Assembly (NCBI RefSeq): GCF_020687505.1
Contig: NZ_JAJEQT010000003.1
From: Coprococcus_C hominis
GTDB lineage: Bacteria > Bacillota > Clostridia > Lachnospirales > Lachnospiraceae
Direction: 5' to 3' (one strand)
DNA: 64,000 bases
The translations under genes and the position numbers were made by a program. A model generated the notes under the pieces. It did not search any database. It was not told where the DNA came from and worked only from the letters and a program-made list of their open reading frames with translations. The first letter of the stretch is position 1, and each line of letters starts with the position of its first letter. Of this stretch, positions 44,334 through 54,070 are shown one piece after another.

Positions 44334-45719
44334 ATGAAAATAGAAATTCCGACAGGGGCGGCATATATTTTACAACAATTAAATAAGCATGGGTATGAGG
44401 CATATATTGTTGGCGGTTGCGTGCGGGACAGCCTGCTCGGCAAGCAGCCGAATGACTGGGATATCACGACCTCGGCGAAACCGGAGGAGGTCAAGGCAAT
44501 TTTCCACCGCACGATCGATACGGGAATCCAGCATGGAACGGTGACGGTCTTAGTGGATCGCGAGATTTTGGACGATGGAAGTGGATTGCCTGCCAGTCAT
44601 ACCGATTATGCATTTGAGGTGACTACATACCGGGTGGATGGTGTTTATACCGACCACCGTCGTCCGGAATCCGTGTGCTTCACAGCGAGCCTGGAAGAGG
44701 ATCTGAAACGACGGGATTTTACGATCAATGCAATGGCATATAACCCGGAGCAGGGTGTGATCGACATTTTCGGTGGACAGAAGGACCTGGAGAAAGGAAT
44801 CATCCGCTGCGTGGGTGAGGCATCAGAACGGTTTGACGAGGATGCACTTCGTATCCTGCGTGCAGTCCGGTTTGCGGCACAGCTTGATTTTGTAATTGAA
44901 GATCAGACGCGGGAAGCGATGCGCGATCAGGCAAAGTTCCTGAAGGATATCAGTGCAGAACGGATCTGTACTGAGCTTACGAAGATGATCGTTTCGAAGC
45001 ATCCGGAACGGCTGGAAGAAGCGTACGAGCTGGGACTCACCAATATATTTCTGCCGGAGTTCGACCGGATGATGCAGACGCCACAGAATAACCCGTATCA
45101 TCTGTATGATGTCGGTCGTCATACGCTGCAGGTGATGCGGGCAGTATCAGCAACACCTGTACTGCGCTATGCGGCGTTGCTCCATGATGTTGGAAAACCA
45201 GAATGTAAGACGACAGACGAAACAGGAGTCGATCATTTCTATGGACATCAGGAACTCTCTGCGAAGATGGCGCGCACGATTCTGCGTCGGTTAAAGCTTG
45301 ATAACGATACGATCGATCAGGTTTGCAGACTGGTGAGAAATCACGATTATGGACTCTCCGGGGACGGACCGGGGATGAAGAGCTTCCGCCGGTTTGTGGC
45401 ACAGCTTGGCGCGGAGCATTTCGCAGATTTTCTGGAGATCCGAAAGGGCGATATGGCAGGTCAGAGTGCGTATCATCTCGAACAGCGCAGACAGGTGATC
45501 GCGCATATGGAAGCGATGTATGCAGAGATCATAGAACAGAAGCAATGTTTGAAACTGTCGGAACTTGAAATCAGTGGAAAAGATCTCATCGCGATCGGTG
45601 TAAAACCGGGGCCGGATATGGGACGCATTTTGAAGGCACTGCTGGACCGGGTACTTGAAGAACCGGAATTGAATACAAGAGAACAATTATTGGCGATTGT
45701 AAAGGAATCGTATCTATAG
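44334..45719 (+). CDS. cca: CCA-adding tRNA nucleotidyltransferase
   Basis: Adds or repairs the 3' CCA end of tRNA. The 461-aa product begins at ATG 44334 (MKIEIPTGAAYIL; GGGTGAA upstream); a TTG 21 bases earlier is in the terminator. The class II nucleotidyltransferase head has GGCVRDSLLGK and NDWDITTSA (metal Asp pair), then RRDFTINAMAYNP and the EDALRILRAVRFAAQL neck. A C-terminal HD domain (AALLHDVGKPECK, GHQELSAKMA, residues about 285-370) is typical of the longer clostridial form and may give phosphatase/phosphodiesterase activity. Confidence 0.94.
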   Translation: MKIEIPTGAAYILQQLNKHGYEAYIVGGCVRDSLLGKQPNDWDITTSAKPEEVKAIFHRTIDTGIQHGTVTVLVDREILDDGSGLPASHTDYAFEVTTYRVDGVYTDHRRPESVCFTASLEEDLKRRDFTINAMAYNPEQGVIDIFGGQKDLEKGIIRCVGEASERFDEDALRILRAVRFAAQLDFVIEDQTREAMRDQAKFLKDISAERICTELTKMIVSKHPERLEEAYELGLTNIFLPEFDRMMQTPQNNPYHLYDVGRHTLQVMRAVSATPVLRYAALLHDVGKPECKTTDETGVDHFYGHQELSAKMARTILRRLKLDNDTIDQVCRLVRNHDYGLSGDGPGMKSFRRFVAQLGAEHFADFLEIRKGDMAGQSAYHLEQRRQVIAHMEAMYAEIIEQKQCLKLSELEISGKDLIAIGVKPGPDMGRILKALLDRVLEEPELNTREQLLAIVKESYL

Positions 45720-45796
45720 ATGCGGACGATCAATCGGAATGAATCCGCCCTTCCCGGCATACAATTAACAAGACTGATGTTGGGAGGGGATTTTTT

Positions 45797-46789
45797 GTGG
45801 CTGAAAAAATGTCGGAAGTATTCGAGATGTACGATGTGAGATTGGATCACATAGGACGGGGACGGGGAGCGATGCTGCTGCAGACGGACAAGGGGGTGCG
45901 CCAGATCCGGGCAACGACAGCCGGAGAAAAACGGCTGCAGGCAGAGTATGATTTTAAAGAGCATATGTATCTGGCAGGCTTTCCACATATTGACCGGCTT
46001 GTGAAAAATGTGGAGGATGAACTGATTACATACGATCGTTATGGGAATCCGTTTGTGATGCGGATGTTTTTTGACGGTCGTGAGATGGGTGTCAGCAACA
46101 AAAATGAAATCATGCTTGCGGTTGATAATCTGGTTGCCCTGCATCGGGCTGGACGTACGGTCTGGCAGGAAGTTGATCGCGATATGCAGATCCGGGAGAA
46201 GAATGATGTCAAGCGTCGGAATCGGGAAATGAAGCGAGTACATAATTATATTGCGAAACAGAGTCCGAAACGGGAATTTGAATCTTTGTTTATGCAGGCA
46301 TTTCCGTACTTTTATGAGCAGGGGCTGAACTGTGAACAGGCAGAGGCGGGGACGGCGGGCGAATCTGAACATATGGGATATTGTCATGGCACTTACAATC
46401 ATCATAGTGTCCTTGTATGTGGGACAGCCGATGCGCGCTATATCGCAACGATTAATTTTGAAAAATATCATATCGGGAACCAGTTGCAGGATCTGTATTA
46501 TTTCATTCGGAAAACCGTGGAAAAAAATGGATATGCGTTTGCACTGCTCACTGCGATCTTAGAACGGTACCAGCAGGGAATCCCATTGCAACAGATGGAC
46601 GTTGCGTATATTTGTGGACTCTACCGGTATCCTGAAAAATTCTATAAGCTCTCAAATCAATATATGAATGGTTCGAAGACACGCATTTCTCCGAAAATGG
46701 TCGAGAAGTTGAACCGGATCATGGAAGAGGAAGAGAAGAAGCAGACGTTGCTTGAAAAATTATCTTCCTATAATATCTCGAAAAAATGA
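45797..46789 (+). CDS. CotS-like spore-coat/kinase-fold protein
   Basis: 330 aa starting with GTG (GGGAGGGG upstream). The fold is that of aminoglycoside phosphotransferase-like proteins: IRATTAGEKRLQAEYDFKEHMYLAG in the N-lobe, AVDNLVALHRAGRTVW in the middle, MGYCHGTYNHHSVLVC where kinases have HGD.H..N, and TINFEKYHIGNQLQDLYYFIRK where they have D/E of the metal site. This is the CotS/YutH pattern of spore coat proteins in Firmicutes. Catalytic residues are altered (CHGTYNHHSV), so it may be a pseudokinase. It suggests a spore-forming ancestry but does not prove sporulation. Confidence 0.8.
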   Translation: MAEKMSEVFEMYDVRLDHIGRGRGAMLLQTDKGVRQIRATTAGEKRLQAEYDFKEHMYLAGFPHIDRLVKNVEDELITYDRYGNPFVMRMFFDGREMGVSNKNEIMLAVDNLVALHRAGRTVWQEVDRDMQIREKNDVKRRNREMKRVHNYIAKQSPKREFESLFMQAFPYFYEQGLNCEQAEAGTAGESEHMGYCHGTYNHHSVLVCGTADARYIATINFEKYHIGNQLQDLYYFIRKTVEKNGYAFALLTAILERYQQGIPLQQMDVAYICGLYRYPEKFYKLSNQYMNGSKTRISPKMVEKLNRIMEEEEKKQTLLEKLSSYNISKK

Positions 46790-46799
46790 ATATATAATC

Positions 46800-46828
46800 T
46801 TCACATTTGCAAAATAATCTTGTATAAT
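46800..46828 (+). promoter_or_regulatory. Promoter of the PEGA lipoprotein gene
   Basis: TTCACA (46800-46805), 17-base spacer, perfect TATAAT (46823-46828). Confidence 0.7.
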
Positions 46829-46848
46829 ACAGAGGTTAAGGTGGTTTT

Positions 46849-48222
46849 ATGGATAAGCGGAAGATACAATATGGAATCGTTGTGTTGATGCTTGCGTTCG
46901 TGTTCGTGGGCTGTGGGCAAAAAAAGAAGAATGATGTCAAGGTCTATGAGAACACGGAGGAAGTCACGGCAGATCATGAAGAGGCTTCCATGACGGCAAT
47001 CATAACGAGCATGGACATGGAAAATAATCAGATGCATTTTGTATCGGTGCTGGATGGTACAGATATAACATTGCAGTATCATGGCGGTGTGCGCGTGACA
47101 GATACGACGGGCGCGGATATCGGCATTGACAATGTTGCCTGTGGAAATGTCGTGGATATCGTGTATTATATGGATACAGAGAAGCTGGTCAGTATCGCGA
47201 AGAATGCGAAGGTGAAGACATATACACAGATTAAGAAGTTCCTGTACCGGCAGGATGACCATACCGCTGTCTATAATGGAAATCGTTTCCCGGTATCGGA
47301 TTATGCACAGGTATTTGATGGGGATCAGGCGCTTTCTCTCGTGGATGTAAACACAGAGGATGAGGTGACGCTGTCCTTGTGGAATGGCAATCTGGTGTCC
47401 GTGATCATTACGAAGGGGCACGGGTATGTCCGGCTGTTAAATCAGGGGACATATGTTGGCGGATTTGTAGAGATTGGAAAAGATGTGATTGTTCCAGTTA
47501 CTGCAGATATGCTGGTAGCAGTCGGGGAAGGCGATTATACACTTCGTATCAGTAAAAATGGATATTCCGGAGAGAAGAGTATCCGTGTGACAAAGGATCG
47601 CGAGTTAAATGTAGATATCTCAGATATTGCAATTCCATCCGGAACGGTAACGTTTGCTGTGACGCCGGAGGATGCGAATGAAGTCATCAAGGTTGATGGC
47701 GAGGTGATCGCGAACCGGACGTATACCGGATTGTACGGCGATCATGAATTAAGCATTACAGCGGATGGCTATGACAGCTTCCGTGGAAACTTTAAAATCA
47801 CAGAGACGATGAAAACCTTGCGCGTAACCTTGCAGCAGGAAACGACCGAAGAGACAACGGAAGATACGACTGAGGCAACGACGCAGGAGGGACAGACAAC
47901 TGCATCCGGGCAGATTACGACGCAGACGACTGCAACGACACAGGGATCACAGACGACCACTGCGACGACGCAGAGTGGGCAGACGACGGAGTCCGCGGAG
48001 CAGGGTAATAAAATTACGATTAAAAAACCGGAAGGTGTGGGCGTATATTTCGACGGCGATTATGTCGGAATCGCACCGGTGTCGATCAGGAAGACAGCGG
48101 GAACACATACGATCACGCTATACAAAGCCGGTTATTTGATAAAAAGTTATACAATACAAGCCGAAGATAACGGCAAAGACGATGAATATAGCTACGCGGA
48201 TCTGATATCCGTGCTGGACTAA
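46849..48222 (+). CDS. Surface lipoprotein with PEGA domains
   Basis: 457 aa. The N-terminus (VLMLAFVFVGCGQKKK) is a lipoprotein signal with Cys as first mature residue. Residues about 40-190 are a beta-rich domain I do not recognise. PEGA-like repeats follow: one at about 205-265, one with IPSGTVTFAVTPEDANEVIK, and a last one near the C-terminus (KPEGVGVYFDGDYVGIAPVS). Between them lies a Thr/Gln/Glu-rich linker of about 60 residues (TTEETTEDTTEATTQEG type), probably an extended spacer in the wall. PEGA domains are thought to bind surface structures or polymers. The gene precedes a phosphosugar mutase by 17 bases. Confidence 0.82.
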   Translation: MDKRKIQYGIVVLMLAFVFVGCGQKKKNDVKVYENTEEVTADHEEASMTAIITSMDMENNQMHFVSVLDGTDITLQYHGGVRVTDTTGADIGIDNVACGNVVDIVYYMDTEKLVSIAKNAKVKTYTQIKKFLYRQDDHTAVYNGNRFPVSDYAQVFDGDQALSLVDVNTEDEVTLSLWNGNLVSVIITKGHGYVRLLNQGTYVGGFVEIGKDVIVPVTADMLVAVGEGDYTLRISKNGYSGEKSIRVTKDRELNVDISDIAIPSGTVTFAVTPEDANEVIKVDGEVIANRTYTGLYGDHELSITADGYDSFRGNFKITETMKTLRVTLQQETTEETTEDTTEATTQEGQTTASGQITTQTTATTQGSQTTTATTQSGQTTESAEQGNKITIKKPEGVGVYFDGDYVGIAPVSIRKTAGTHTITLYKAGYLIKSYTIQAEDNGKDDEYSYADLISVLD

Positions 48223-48239
48223 ATAGTAGGAGGAACATC

Positions 48240-49973
48240 ATGGACATGGATTACAAAAAGGTTTATGAAGAATGGCTGACAAACCCATTTTTCGATGAGG
48301 CGACAAGACAAGAGCTGGCAGCAATTAAGGATGACGAGAGAGAGATCAAAGAGCGTTTCTACATGGATCTCGAATTCGGAACAGCTGGATTGCGAGGCAT
48401 CATTGGTGCCGGAACAAACCGTATGAATAATTATATTGTTGCAAAGGCAACACAGGGACTTGCAAATTATATCAAACAGCGTAAGAAGCAGGCGAAGGGT
48501 GTTGCGATTGCATATGATTCCAGACACTGTTCACCAGAGTTTGCAGATGTAGCAGCCTTGTGTCTGGCAGCAAACGGTATCAAGGCATATGTGTTTGAGT
48601 CTCTTCGTCCAACACCAGAGCTTTCTTTTGCAGTCCGTTACCTTGGTTGTGTGGCAGGTATTAACGTAACAGCCAGCCACAACCCACCAGAGTACAACGG
48701 ATACAAGGTATATTGGGAGGATGGTGCACAGATTACACCTCCACATGATGCGGGTATCATGCGTGAGGTAAAGGCAATCTCTGTACAGGATGCCATTACA
48801 ATGCCAAAGCAGGAAGCAATCCATGAAGGTTTGTATGAAGTCATCGGCAAGGAAATCGATGATGCATATATGGCAGAGCTGAAGAAGCTTGTACTGCATC
48901 AGGAGTGCATCGACAAATACGGAAAAGAATTAAAGATTGTATATACACCATTGCATGGAACGGGAAATATCCCAGCCAGAAGAATTCTGCGTGAACTTGG
49001 CTTTGAGAATGTATATGTTGTTCCAGAGCAGGAATTGCCAGATGGCGATTTTCCAACTGTAAGCTATCCAAACCCGGAGGCAGCAGAAGCATTCGAGCTT
49101 GCACTTGCACTTGCAAAGCAGCATGACGCAGATCTCGTTCTCGCAACGGATCCAGATGCAGACCGTCTCGGTGTGTATGTAAAGGATAAGGATGGCGAGT
49201 ATCACTGCCTGACCGGAAATATGTCGGGAAGTCTGCTTGCGGAATATGAGCTCAGCCAGATCAAGGCGACAAAGGGACTGCCGAAGGATGGCGCACTGAT
49301 CAAGTCTATCGTTACAACAAACCTTGTAAATGAGATGGCGAAGAGCTACGGCGTGAAGCTCGTAGAGGTTCTGACAGGATTCAAGTTCATTGGACAGAAG
49401 ATGTTGGAGTTTGAGACAAAACATAATGGCACATATCTCTTCGGATTTGAGGAGAGCTACGGATGTCTGATCGGTACACATGCCAGAGATAAGGATGCGA
49501 TCGTAGCAACGATGGCACTCTGTGAGGCAGCTGCATATTACCGTTCACAGGGCAAGACTTTGTGGGATGCCATGATCGATATTTATGAGAAGTATGGTTA
49601 TCATGTAGATGCGATCCATACACTGACATTAAAGGGTATCGAAGGTCTGGAGAAGATCAAGAGTATCATGGATCAGTTAAAGTCTCATACACCAAAGGAG
49701 ATTGCAGGCTTAGAAGTGCTCTGGGCACGTAATTACGACAACGATACAGCGACAAACATGAAGAATAAGGCGGTTGTTCCAACCGGACTTCCGAAGTCAA
49801 ACGTTGTATATTACGAGCTCGAAGGTGGCGCTTGGCTTTGCGTCCGTCCATCCGGTACAGAGCCAAAGATCAAATTCTACTATGGCGTTATCGGTAAGGA
49901 TTTCGATGATGCACAGAAGAAGTCAGAGGAATTTGGCGAAGCAGTCAACAAGATGATTGAATACATGATGTAA
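48240..49973 (+). CDS. pgcA: Phosphoglucomutase/phosphomannomutase-type phosphosugar mutase
   Basis: 577 aa, the long PgcA-type alpha-D-phosphohexomutase that moves phosphate between C1 and C6 of glucose (or mannose), feeding UDP-glucose and surface glycan synthesis. FGTAGLRGIIGAGTNRMNNY opens the first domain. The phosphoserine loop is TASHNPPEYNGYKVYW (about 142-157), the Mg site DPDADRLGVYV (about 302), the sugar-binding loop FGFEESYGCLIGTH, and the C-terminal phosphate loop is RPSGTEPKIKFYYGV. GTAGGAGGAAC precedes the ATG. Cotranscription with the PEGA lipoprotein is likely. With pgi, ugd and glf in the window it gives a route from glucose to UDP-glucuronate and UDP-galactofuranose. Confidence 0.93.
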   Translation: MDMDYKKVYEEWLTNPFFDEATRQELAAIKDDEREIKERFYMDLEFGTAGLRGIIGAGTNRMNNYIVAKATQGLANYIKQRKKQAKGVAIAYDSRHCSPEFADVAALCLAANGIKAYVFESLRPTPELSFAVRYLGCVAGINVTASHNPPEYNGYKVYWEDGAQITPPHDAGIMREVKAISVQDAITMPKQEAIHEGLYEVIGKEIDDAYMAELKKLVLHQECIDKYGKELKIVYTPLHGTGNIPARRILRELGFENVYVVPEQELPDGDFPTVSYPNPEAAEAFELALALAKQHDADLVLATDPDADRLGVYVKDKDGEYHCLTGNMSGSLLAEYELSQIKATKGLPKDGALIKSIVTTNLVNEMAKSYGVKLVEVLTGFKFIGQKMLEFETKHNGTYLFGFEESYGCLIGTHARDKDAIVATMALCEAAAYYRSQGKTLWDAMIDIYEKYGYHVDAIHTLTLKGIEGLEKIKSIMDQLKSHTPKEIAGLEVLWARNYDNDTATNMKNKAVVPTGLPKSNVVYYELEGGAWLCVRPSGTEPKIKFYYGVIGKDFDDAQKKSEEFGEAVNKMIEYMM

Positions 49974-49980
49974 GAGTATG

Positions 49981-50024
49981 AAAGCGATTTCGGGAACCCG
50001 AAGGGTGAAGAAATCGCTTTTGTT
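49981..50024 (+). terminator. Intrinsic terminator after the phosphosugar mutase
   Basis: AAAGCGATTTC (49981-49991) pairs with GAAATCGCTTT (50010-50020); the loop holds a smaller GGG/CCC pair; TTTTGTT follows. Confidence 0.82.
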
Positions 50025-50053
50025 ATAGTGAAAGAAAATGAAGGGAAGATGAC

Positions 50054-52753
50054 ATGCTGCAACTGAAGAACATAGTAAAGGACTATGGAGAGGGCGATTC
50101 AAAGGTACAGGCATTAAAGGGAGTCAGTATTAATTTTCGGGCAAATGAATTTGTTTCGATTCTTGGACATTCCGGTTGTGGAAAGACAACACTCTTGAAT
50201 ATCGTGGGAGGGCTCGATCAGTACACCGATGGCGATTTGATAATCAAGGGAAAAACAACAAAGAAATACAAGGATAAGGACTGGGATACCTACCGGAACC
50301 ATAGCGTTGGTTTTGTATTCCAGAGCTACAATCTGATCATGCACCAGACGGTGCTGCAGAATGTCGAGCTGGCATTGACCTTGTCGGGTGTCTCGAAGAG
50401 CGAGCGCAGACGCCGGGCGAAGGAAGTGCTCGAGAAGGTTGGACTCGGTAGCCAGATCCATAAAAAGCCAAATCAGATGTCCGGTGGACAGATGCAGCGT
50501 GTGGCAATCGCGCGTGCACTGATCAATGATCCGGAGATTCTGCTTGCGGATGAACCGACCGGTGCACTTGATACAGAGACAAGCGTGCAGATCATGGATC
50601 TTCTGAAGGAGATTGCAAAAGACCGTCTCGTTATTATGGTTACCCATAACCCGGAGCTTGCAGAGCAGTACAGTACACGAATTGTTAAGCTGTTGGATGG
50701 TGAGATTACAGATGATAGCATGCCGTATTCCGATGAGGAAGCAGCGAAGGAAACGTATGAGGAATTAAGCAAGAAGGACTTAAAGCATAAGCGGATGTCG
50801 TATTTTACAGCGCTGAATCTGTCCTTCAACAACCTGCTTACAAAGAAGGGACGAACCCTGCTTACCGCATTTGCAGGCAGTATCGGTATCATCGGAATCG
50901 CGCTGATCTTATCGTTGTCCGATGGATTCCGGAATTATATCAAGAGCGTGGAGGAAGATACTCTTTCTACCTACCCGCTGGAGATCACGGATGAGTCCAT
51001 TGACATGTCCGCAATGATGGGAATTATGCTCGGCACCGAGATGAAGAGTGAAGAAGAGCATGATATGGACAAGGTGTATTCAAACAACTTTGTCGGTAAT
51101 TATATGAAGAATATGCTTGGTGAAGTCAAGGTTAACGACATGGTATCCTTCAAGGATTATATCGAGGAAGGTGACGGTCAGAAGATGAAGGACTACACCA
51201 GCGATATCATGTACACCTATGGCATTACGATTAACGCTTACAAAAGTGATGTAGAGAAAGAAGTCTATCAGGTCAATCCAAGTACCGTCTTTGACAGTAT
51301 CGGATTTGGTTCGATGTCAGAGATGGATAACCTGGGTATGACAGGGACGCAGAGTACGACGAATGTCTGGTCCGAGATGATCAGCAATCAGGAGCTGCTC
51401 GAGAACCAGTATGATGTTGTAGCCGGACGCTGGCCGGAGAATTACGATGAAGTCGTGATGGTCGTGACGAAGGATAACGAGATCAGCGATTATGAGTTGT
51501 ATTCGCTTGGCATCCGGGATGTCAGCGAGATGCAGGAGATGATGCGTGCGGCATTGAAGGGTGAGACGAAGACGTATCCAAACACCTCGTACACCTATGA
51601 TGACCTGCTGAGCCTCACCTATAAGGTAATTCCATCTTCCGATTTTTACGAATACGATGATTCAGAGAAATGTTATGTGGATAAGAGCGATGATGCTGAT
51701 TACCTGAAAGATAAGATCAAAAATGGTCTGGATATCAAGGTGGTTGGTATCGTCCGTCCGAATGAGGATGCAACGGTACATTCGATCACAACGACGATTG
51801 GTTATACGCATGCACTGGTGGAGAAGTTGATGGATCTGTCGAGAGACAGCGAAGTTGGCAAGGCGCAGCTGGATGATCCAGATAAGAATGTATTTACCGG
51901 CTATGAATTTGGTGCAGATCTGAACGAGGAGGCACAGAAGGAAGCTGAGCAGCAGGCGCAGGATGCAATGAGCGAGATGGGAATCGCAGACATGACAGAG
52001 AATCAGCTGTATGAATATATGGCGAGCCTTCCGGCAGATCAGTTGAAACAGTTCATGCAGACGATGACGGAACAGACGCAAAGTGTGTCAAACAGCATGT
52101 CGCTGTCCGATCTGAAATCTGCTGAGAATGCGACCTATGATGACAACCTTGTCACACTTGGTATCGCTTATGAGAATGATCCGAAGGTCATCCGCATCTA
52201 TCCGATCGATTTTGAGTCGAAGGAAAAGATCATCGACGTGATCGAAGAATATAACGATATGGTGAAAGCAAACGGCGAAGAGGAGAAGGAAATCTCTTAC
52301 ACAGATATGGTAGGAACGATGATGTCTTCCATCAGTACGATTATCAATGCGATTTCGTATGTGCTGATGGCGTTCGTGGCAATCTCGCTCGTGGTAAGCT
52401 CGATCATGATTGGTATCATCACATATATTTCCGTATTGGAGCGGACGAAGGAGATTGGTGTGTTGCGAAGCATCGGTGCATCGAAGAAGGATATCTCGCG
52501 TGTATTTAACGCGGAGACGATTATCATTGGTTTCGTGGCAGGTTTGATCGGTATTGGAGTTACCGTGCTCCTGAACATCCCAATCAATGCAGTCATTCAC
52601 CATTTTGCAGGACTAACCGGCGTTGCGAAGCTTCCGGTTACAGGTGGTGCGCTCTTGGTTGTCATCAGCGTTGTGCTGACGATGATCGGTGGACTGATTC
52701 CGTCGCGTGTAGCATCAAAGAAGGATCCAGTGGAAGCATTGCGGAGTGAGTAA
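50054..52753 (+). CDS. Fused ABC transporter, MacB/FtsX type
   Basis: 899 aa. An N-terminal ATPase of about 235 residues (Walker A SGCGKTTLLN near 41, signature MSGGQMQRVAIARAL, Walker B ILLADEPTGALD) is fused to an FtsX/MacB permease. The permease has one helix near residue 275 (TLLTAFAGSIGIIGIALILS), a very large outer domain (about 295-755), and three helices at the C-terminus (about 760-880, ending GGLIPSRVASKKDPVEALRSE). Type VII ABC systems like this use mechanotransmission to export peptides or to act on the cell surface rather than import. The outer domain contains an acidic Gln/Glu-rich stretch. No peptide or two-component partner is adjacent. Confidence 0.92.
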   Translation: MLQLKNIVKDYGEGDSKVQALKGVSINFRANEFVSILGHSGCGKTTLLNIVGGLDQYTDGDLIIKGKTTKKYKDKDWDTYRNHSVGFVFQSYNLIMHQTVLQNVELALTLSGVSKSERRRRAKEVLEKVGLGSQIHKKPNQMSGGQMQRVAIARALINDPEILLADEPTGALDTETSVQIMDLLKEIAKDRLVIMVTHNPELAEQYSTRIVKLLDGEITDDSMPYSDEEAAKETYEELSKKDLKHKRMSYFTALNLSFNNLLTKKGRTLLTAFAGSIGIIGIALILSLSDGFRNYIKSVEEDTLSTYPLEITDESIDMSAMMGIMLGTEMKSEEEHDMDKVYSNNFVGNYMKNMLGEVKVNDMVSFKDYIEEGDGQKMKDYTSDIMYTYGITINAYKSDVEKEVYQVNPSTVFDSIGFGSMSEMDNLGMTGTQSTTNVWSEMISNQELLENQYDVVAGRWPENYDEVVMVVTKDNEISDYELYSLGIRDVSEMQEMMRAALKGETKTYPNTSYTYDDLLSLTYKVIPSSDFYEYDDSEKCYVDKSDDADYLKDKIKNGLDIKVVGIVRPNEDATVHSITTTIGYTHALVEKLMDLSRDSEVGKAQLDDPDKNVFTGYEFGADLNEEAQKEAEQQAQDAMSEMGIADMTENQLYEYMASLPADQLKQFMQTMTEQTQSVSNSMSLSDLKSAENATYDDNLVTLGIAYENDPKVIRIYPIDFESKEKIIDVIEEYNDMVKANGEEEKEISYTDMVGTMMSSISTIINAISYVLMAFVAISLVVSSIMIGIITYISVLERTKEIGVLRSIGASKKDISRVFNAETIIIGFVAGLIGIGVTVLLNIPINAVIHHFAGLTGVAKLPVTGGALLVVISVVLTMIGGLIPSRVASKKDPVEALRSE

Positions 52754-52793
52754 ATAGTTATTCGAAAAGACGTGTTACAGGAGGATTTCGAAT

Positions 52794-54050
52794 ATGAGAA
52801 CATTTGAAGATATAAAGATTGCGGTTGCAGGAACCGGCTACGTCGGATTGTCACTTGCAACCCTGTTGTCTCAGAAGCATACGGTGACAGCGGTGGATAT
52901 CGTGCCTGAGAAGGTGGAGAAGATCAATCATAAGATTTCTCCGATTCAGGACGATTATATTGAGAAGTATCTGGCAGAGAAGGAGTTGCATCTGACAGCA
53001 ACCTTAGATGGAGGGACAGCATACCGCGATGCGGATTTTGTCATCATTGCTGCGCCGACAAACTACGACAGTCAGAAGAACTTCTTCGATACCACAGCGG
53101 TGGAAGCCGTGATTGAACTTGTGCTGAAGGTGAATCCGGAAGCATTTATGGTAATCAAATCGACGATCCCGGTTGGTTATACGGAGTCAGTAAGAAAGAA
53201 ATATCAGACAAGCCGGATTCTGTTTTCTCCGGAATTTCTGCGGGAGTCCAAGGCGCTGTATGACAATTTGTATCCAAGCCGTATTATTATTGGTACAGAT
53301 AAGTCGGATGCAGAAGTAGATGCGGCGGCGCATACTTTTGCACGGTTGTTGCAGGAGGGCGCAGAAAAGGAAAATATTGATACGCTGTTTATGGGATTTA
53401 CGGAAGCAGAAGCGGTCAAGCTTTTTGCAAACACCTATCTCGCCCTACGTGTATCCTATTTCAATGAGTTAGATACTTATGCAGAGATGAAAGGGCTGGA
53501 TACCCAGGCAATTATTGATGGTGTGTGCCTGGATCCGAGAATCGGAACACAGTACAACAATCCGAGCTTCGGTTATGGTGGGTACTGCCTGCCAAAGGAT
53601 ACGAAGCAGCTGCTTGCGAATTATGACAGTGTGCCACAGAATATGATGACGGCGATTGTGGAGAGTAACCGGACGCGGAAAGATTTTATTGCGGGTCGTG
53701 TGCTTGAAAAAGCCGGTTATTACAGCTATGGCGCGAACAATGAATGGAATGCTGAAAGTGAGAAAAAAGTTACGATTGGTGTCTATCGACTCACGATGAA
53801 ATCAAATTCGGATAATTTCCGTCAGAGTTCGATTCAAGGCGTGATGAAACGTGTGAAGGCGAAGGGGGCAAGTGTAATCGTATATGAGCCGACACTACCG
53901 GATGGAACGACATTTTTTGGCTCTAAGATCGTAAATGATCTGGTAGAGTTTAAGAAACAGAGTGATGCAATTCTTGCAAACCGTTACAGCGCAGAGCTGG
54001 ACGATGTGCAGGAAAAGGTATATACAAGAGATATATTTCGAAGAGATTAA
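52794..54050 (+). CDS. ugd: UDP-glucose 6-dehydrogenase
   Basis: 418 aa. It oxidises UDP-glucose to UDP-glucuronate with two NAD+. The N-terminal Rossmann fold has KIAVAGTGYVGLSLATLL. Then VIAAPTNYDSQKNFFDT, KSTIPVGYTE, FSPEFLRESKALYDN and EAVKLFANTYLALRVSYFNE follow, and the active-site Cys is in GYGGYCLPKDTKQLLA near residue 264. The C-terminal UDP-binding domain ends near YTRDIFRRD. AGGAGG precedes the ATG. It is 40 bases after the ABC transporter and 20 before glf, so ugd and glf are probably one unit making activated sugars for a surface polymer. Confidence 0.93.
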   Translation: MRTFEDIKIAVAGTGYVGLSLATLLSQKHTVTAVDIVPEKVEKINHKISPIQDDYIEKYLAEKELHLTATLDGGTAYRDADFVIIAAPTNYDSQKNFFDTTAVEAVIELVLKVNPEAFMVIKSTIPVGYTESVRKKYQTSRILFSPEFLRESKALYDNLYPSRIIIGTDKSDAEVDAAAHTFARLLQEGAEKENIDTLFMGFTEAEAVKLFANTYLALRVSYFNELDTYAEMKGLDTQAIIDGVCLDPRIGTQYNNPSFGYGGYCLPKDTKQLLANYDSVPQNMMTAIVESNRTRKDFIAGRVLEKAGYYSYGANNEWNAESEKKVTIGVYRLTMKSNSDNFRQSSIQGVMKRVKAKGASVIVYEPTLPDGTTFFGSKIVNDLVEFKKQSDAILANRYSAELDDVQEKVYTRDIFRRD

Positions 54051-54070
54051 AGGCTAAGAGGAGGGTAAAC

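Noticed and set aside
45723..45749. GCGGA/TCCGC hairpin after cca as terminator
   Set aside because: Stem of five bases and no T-run.
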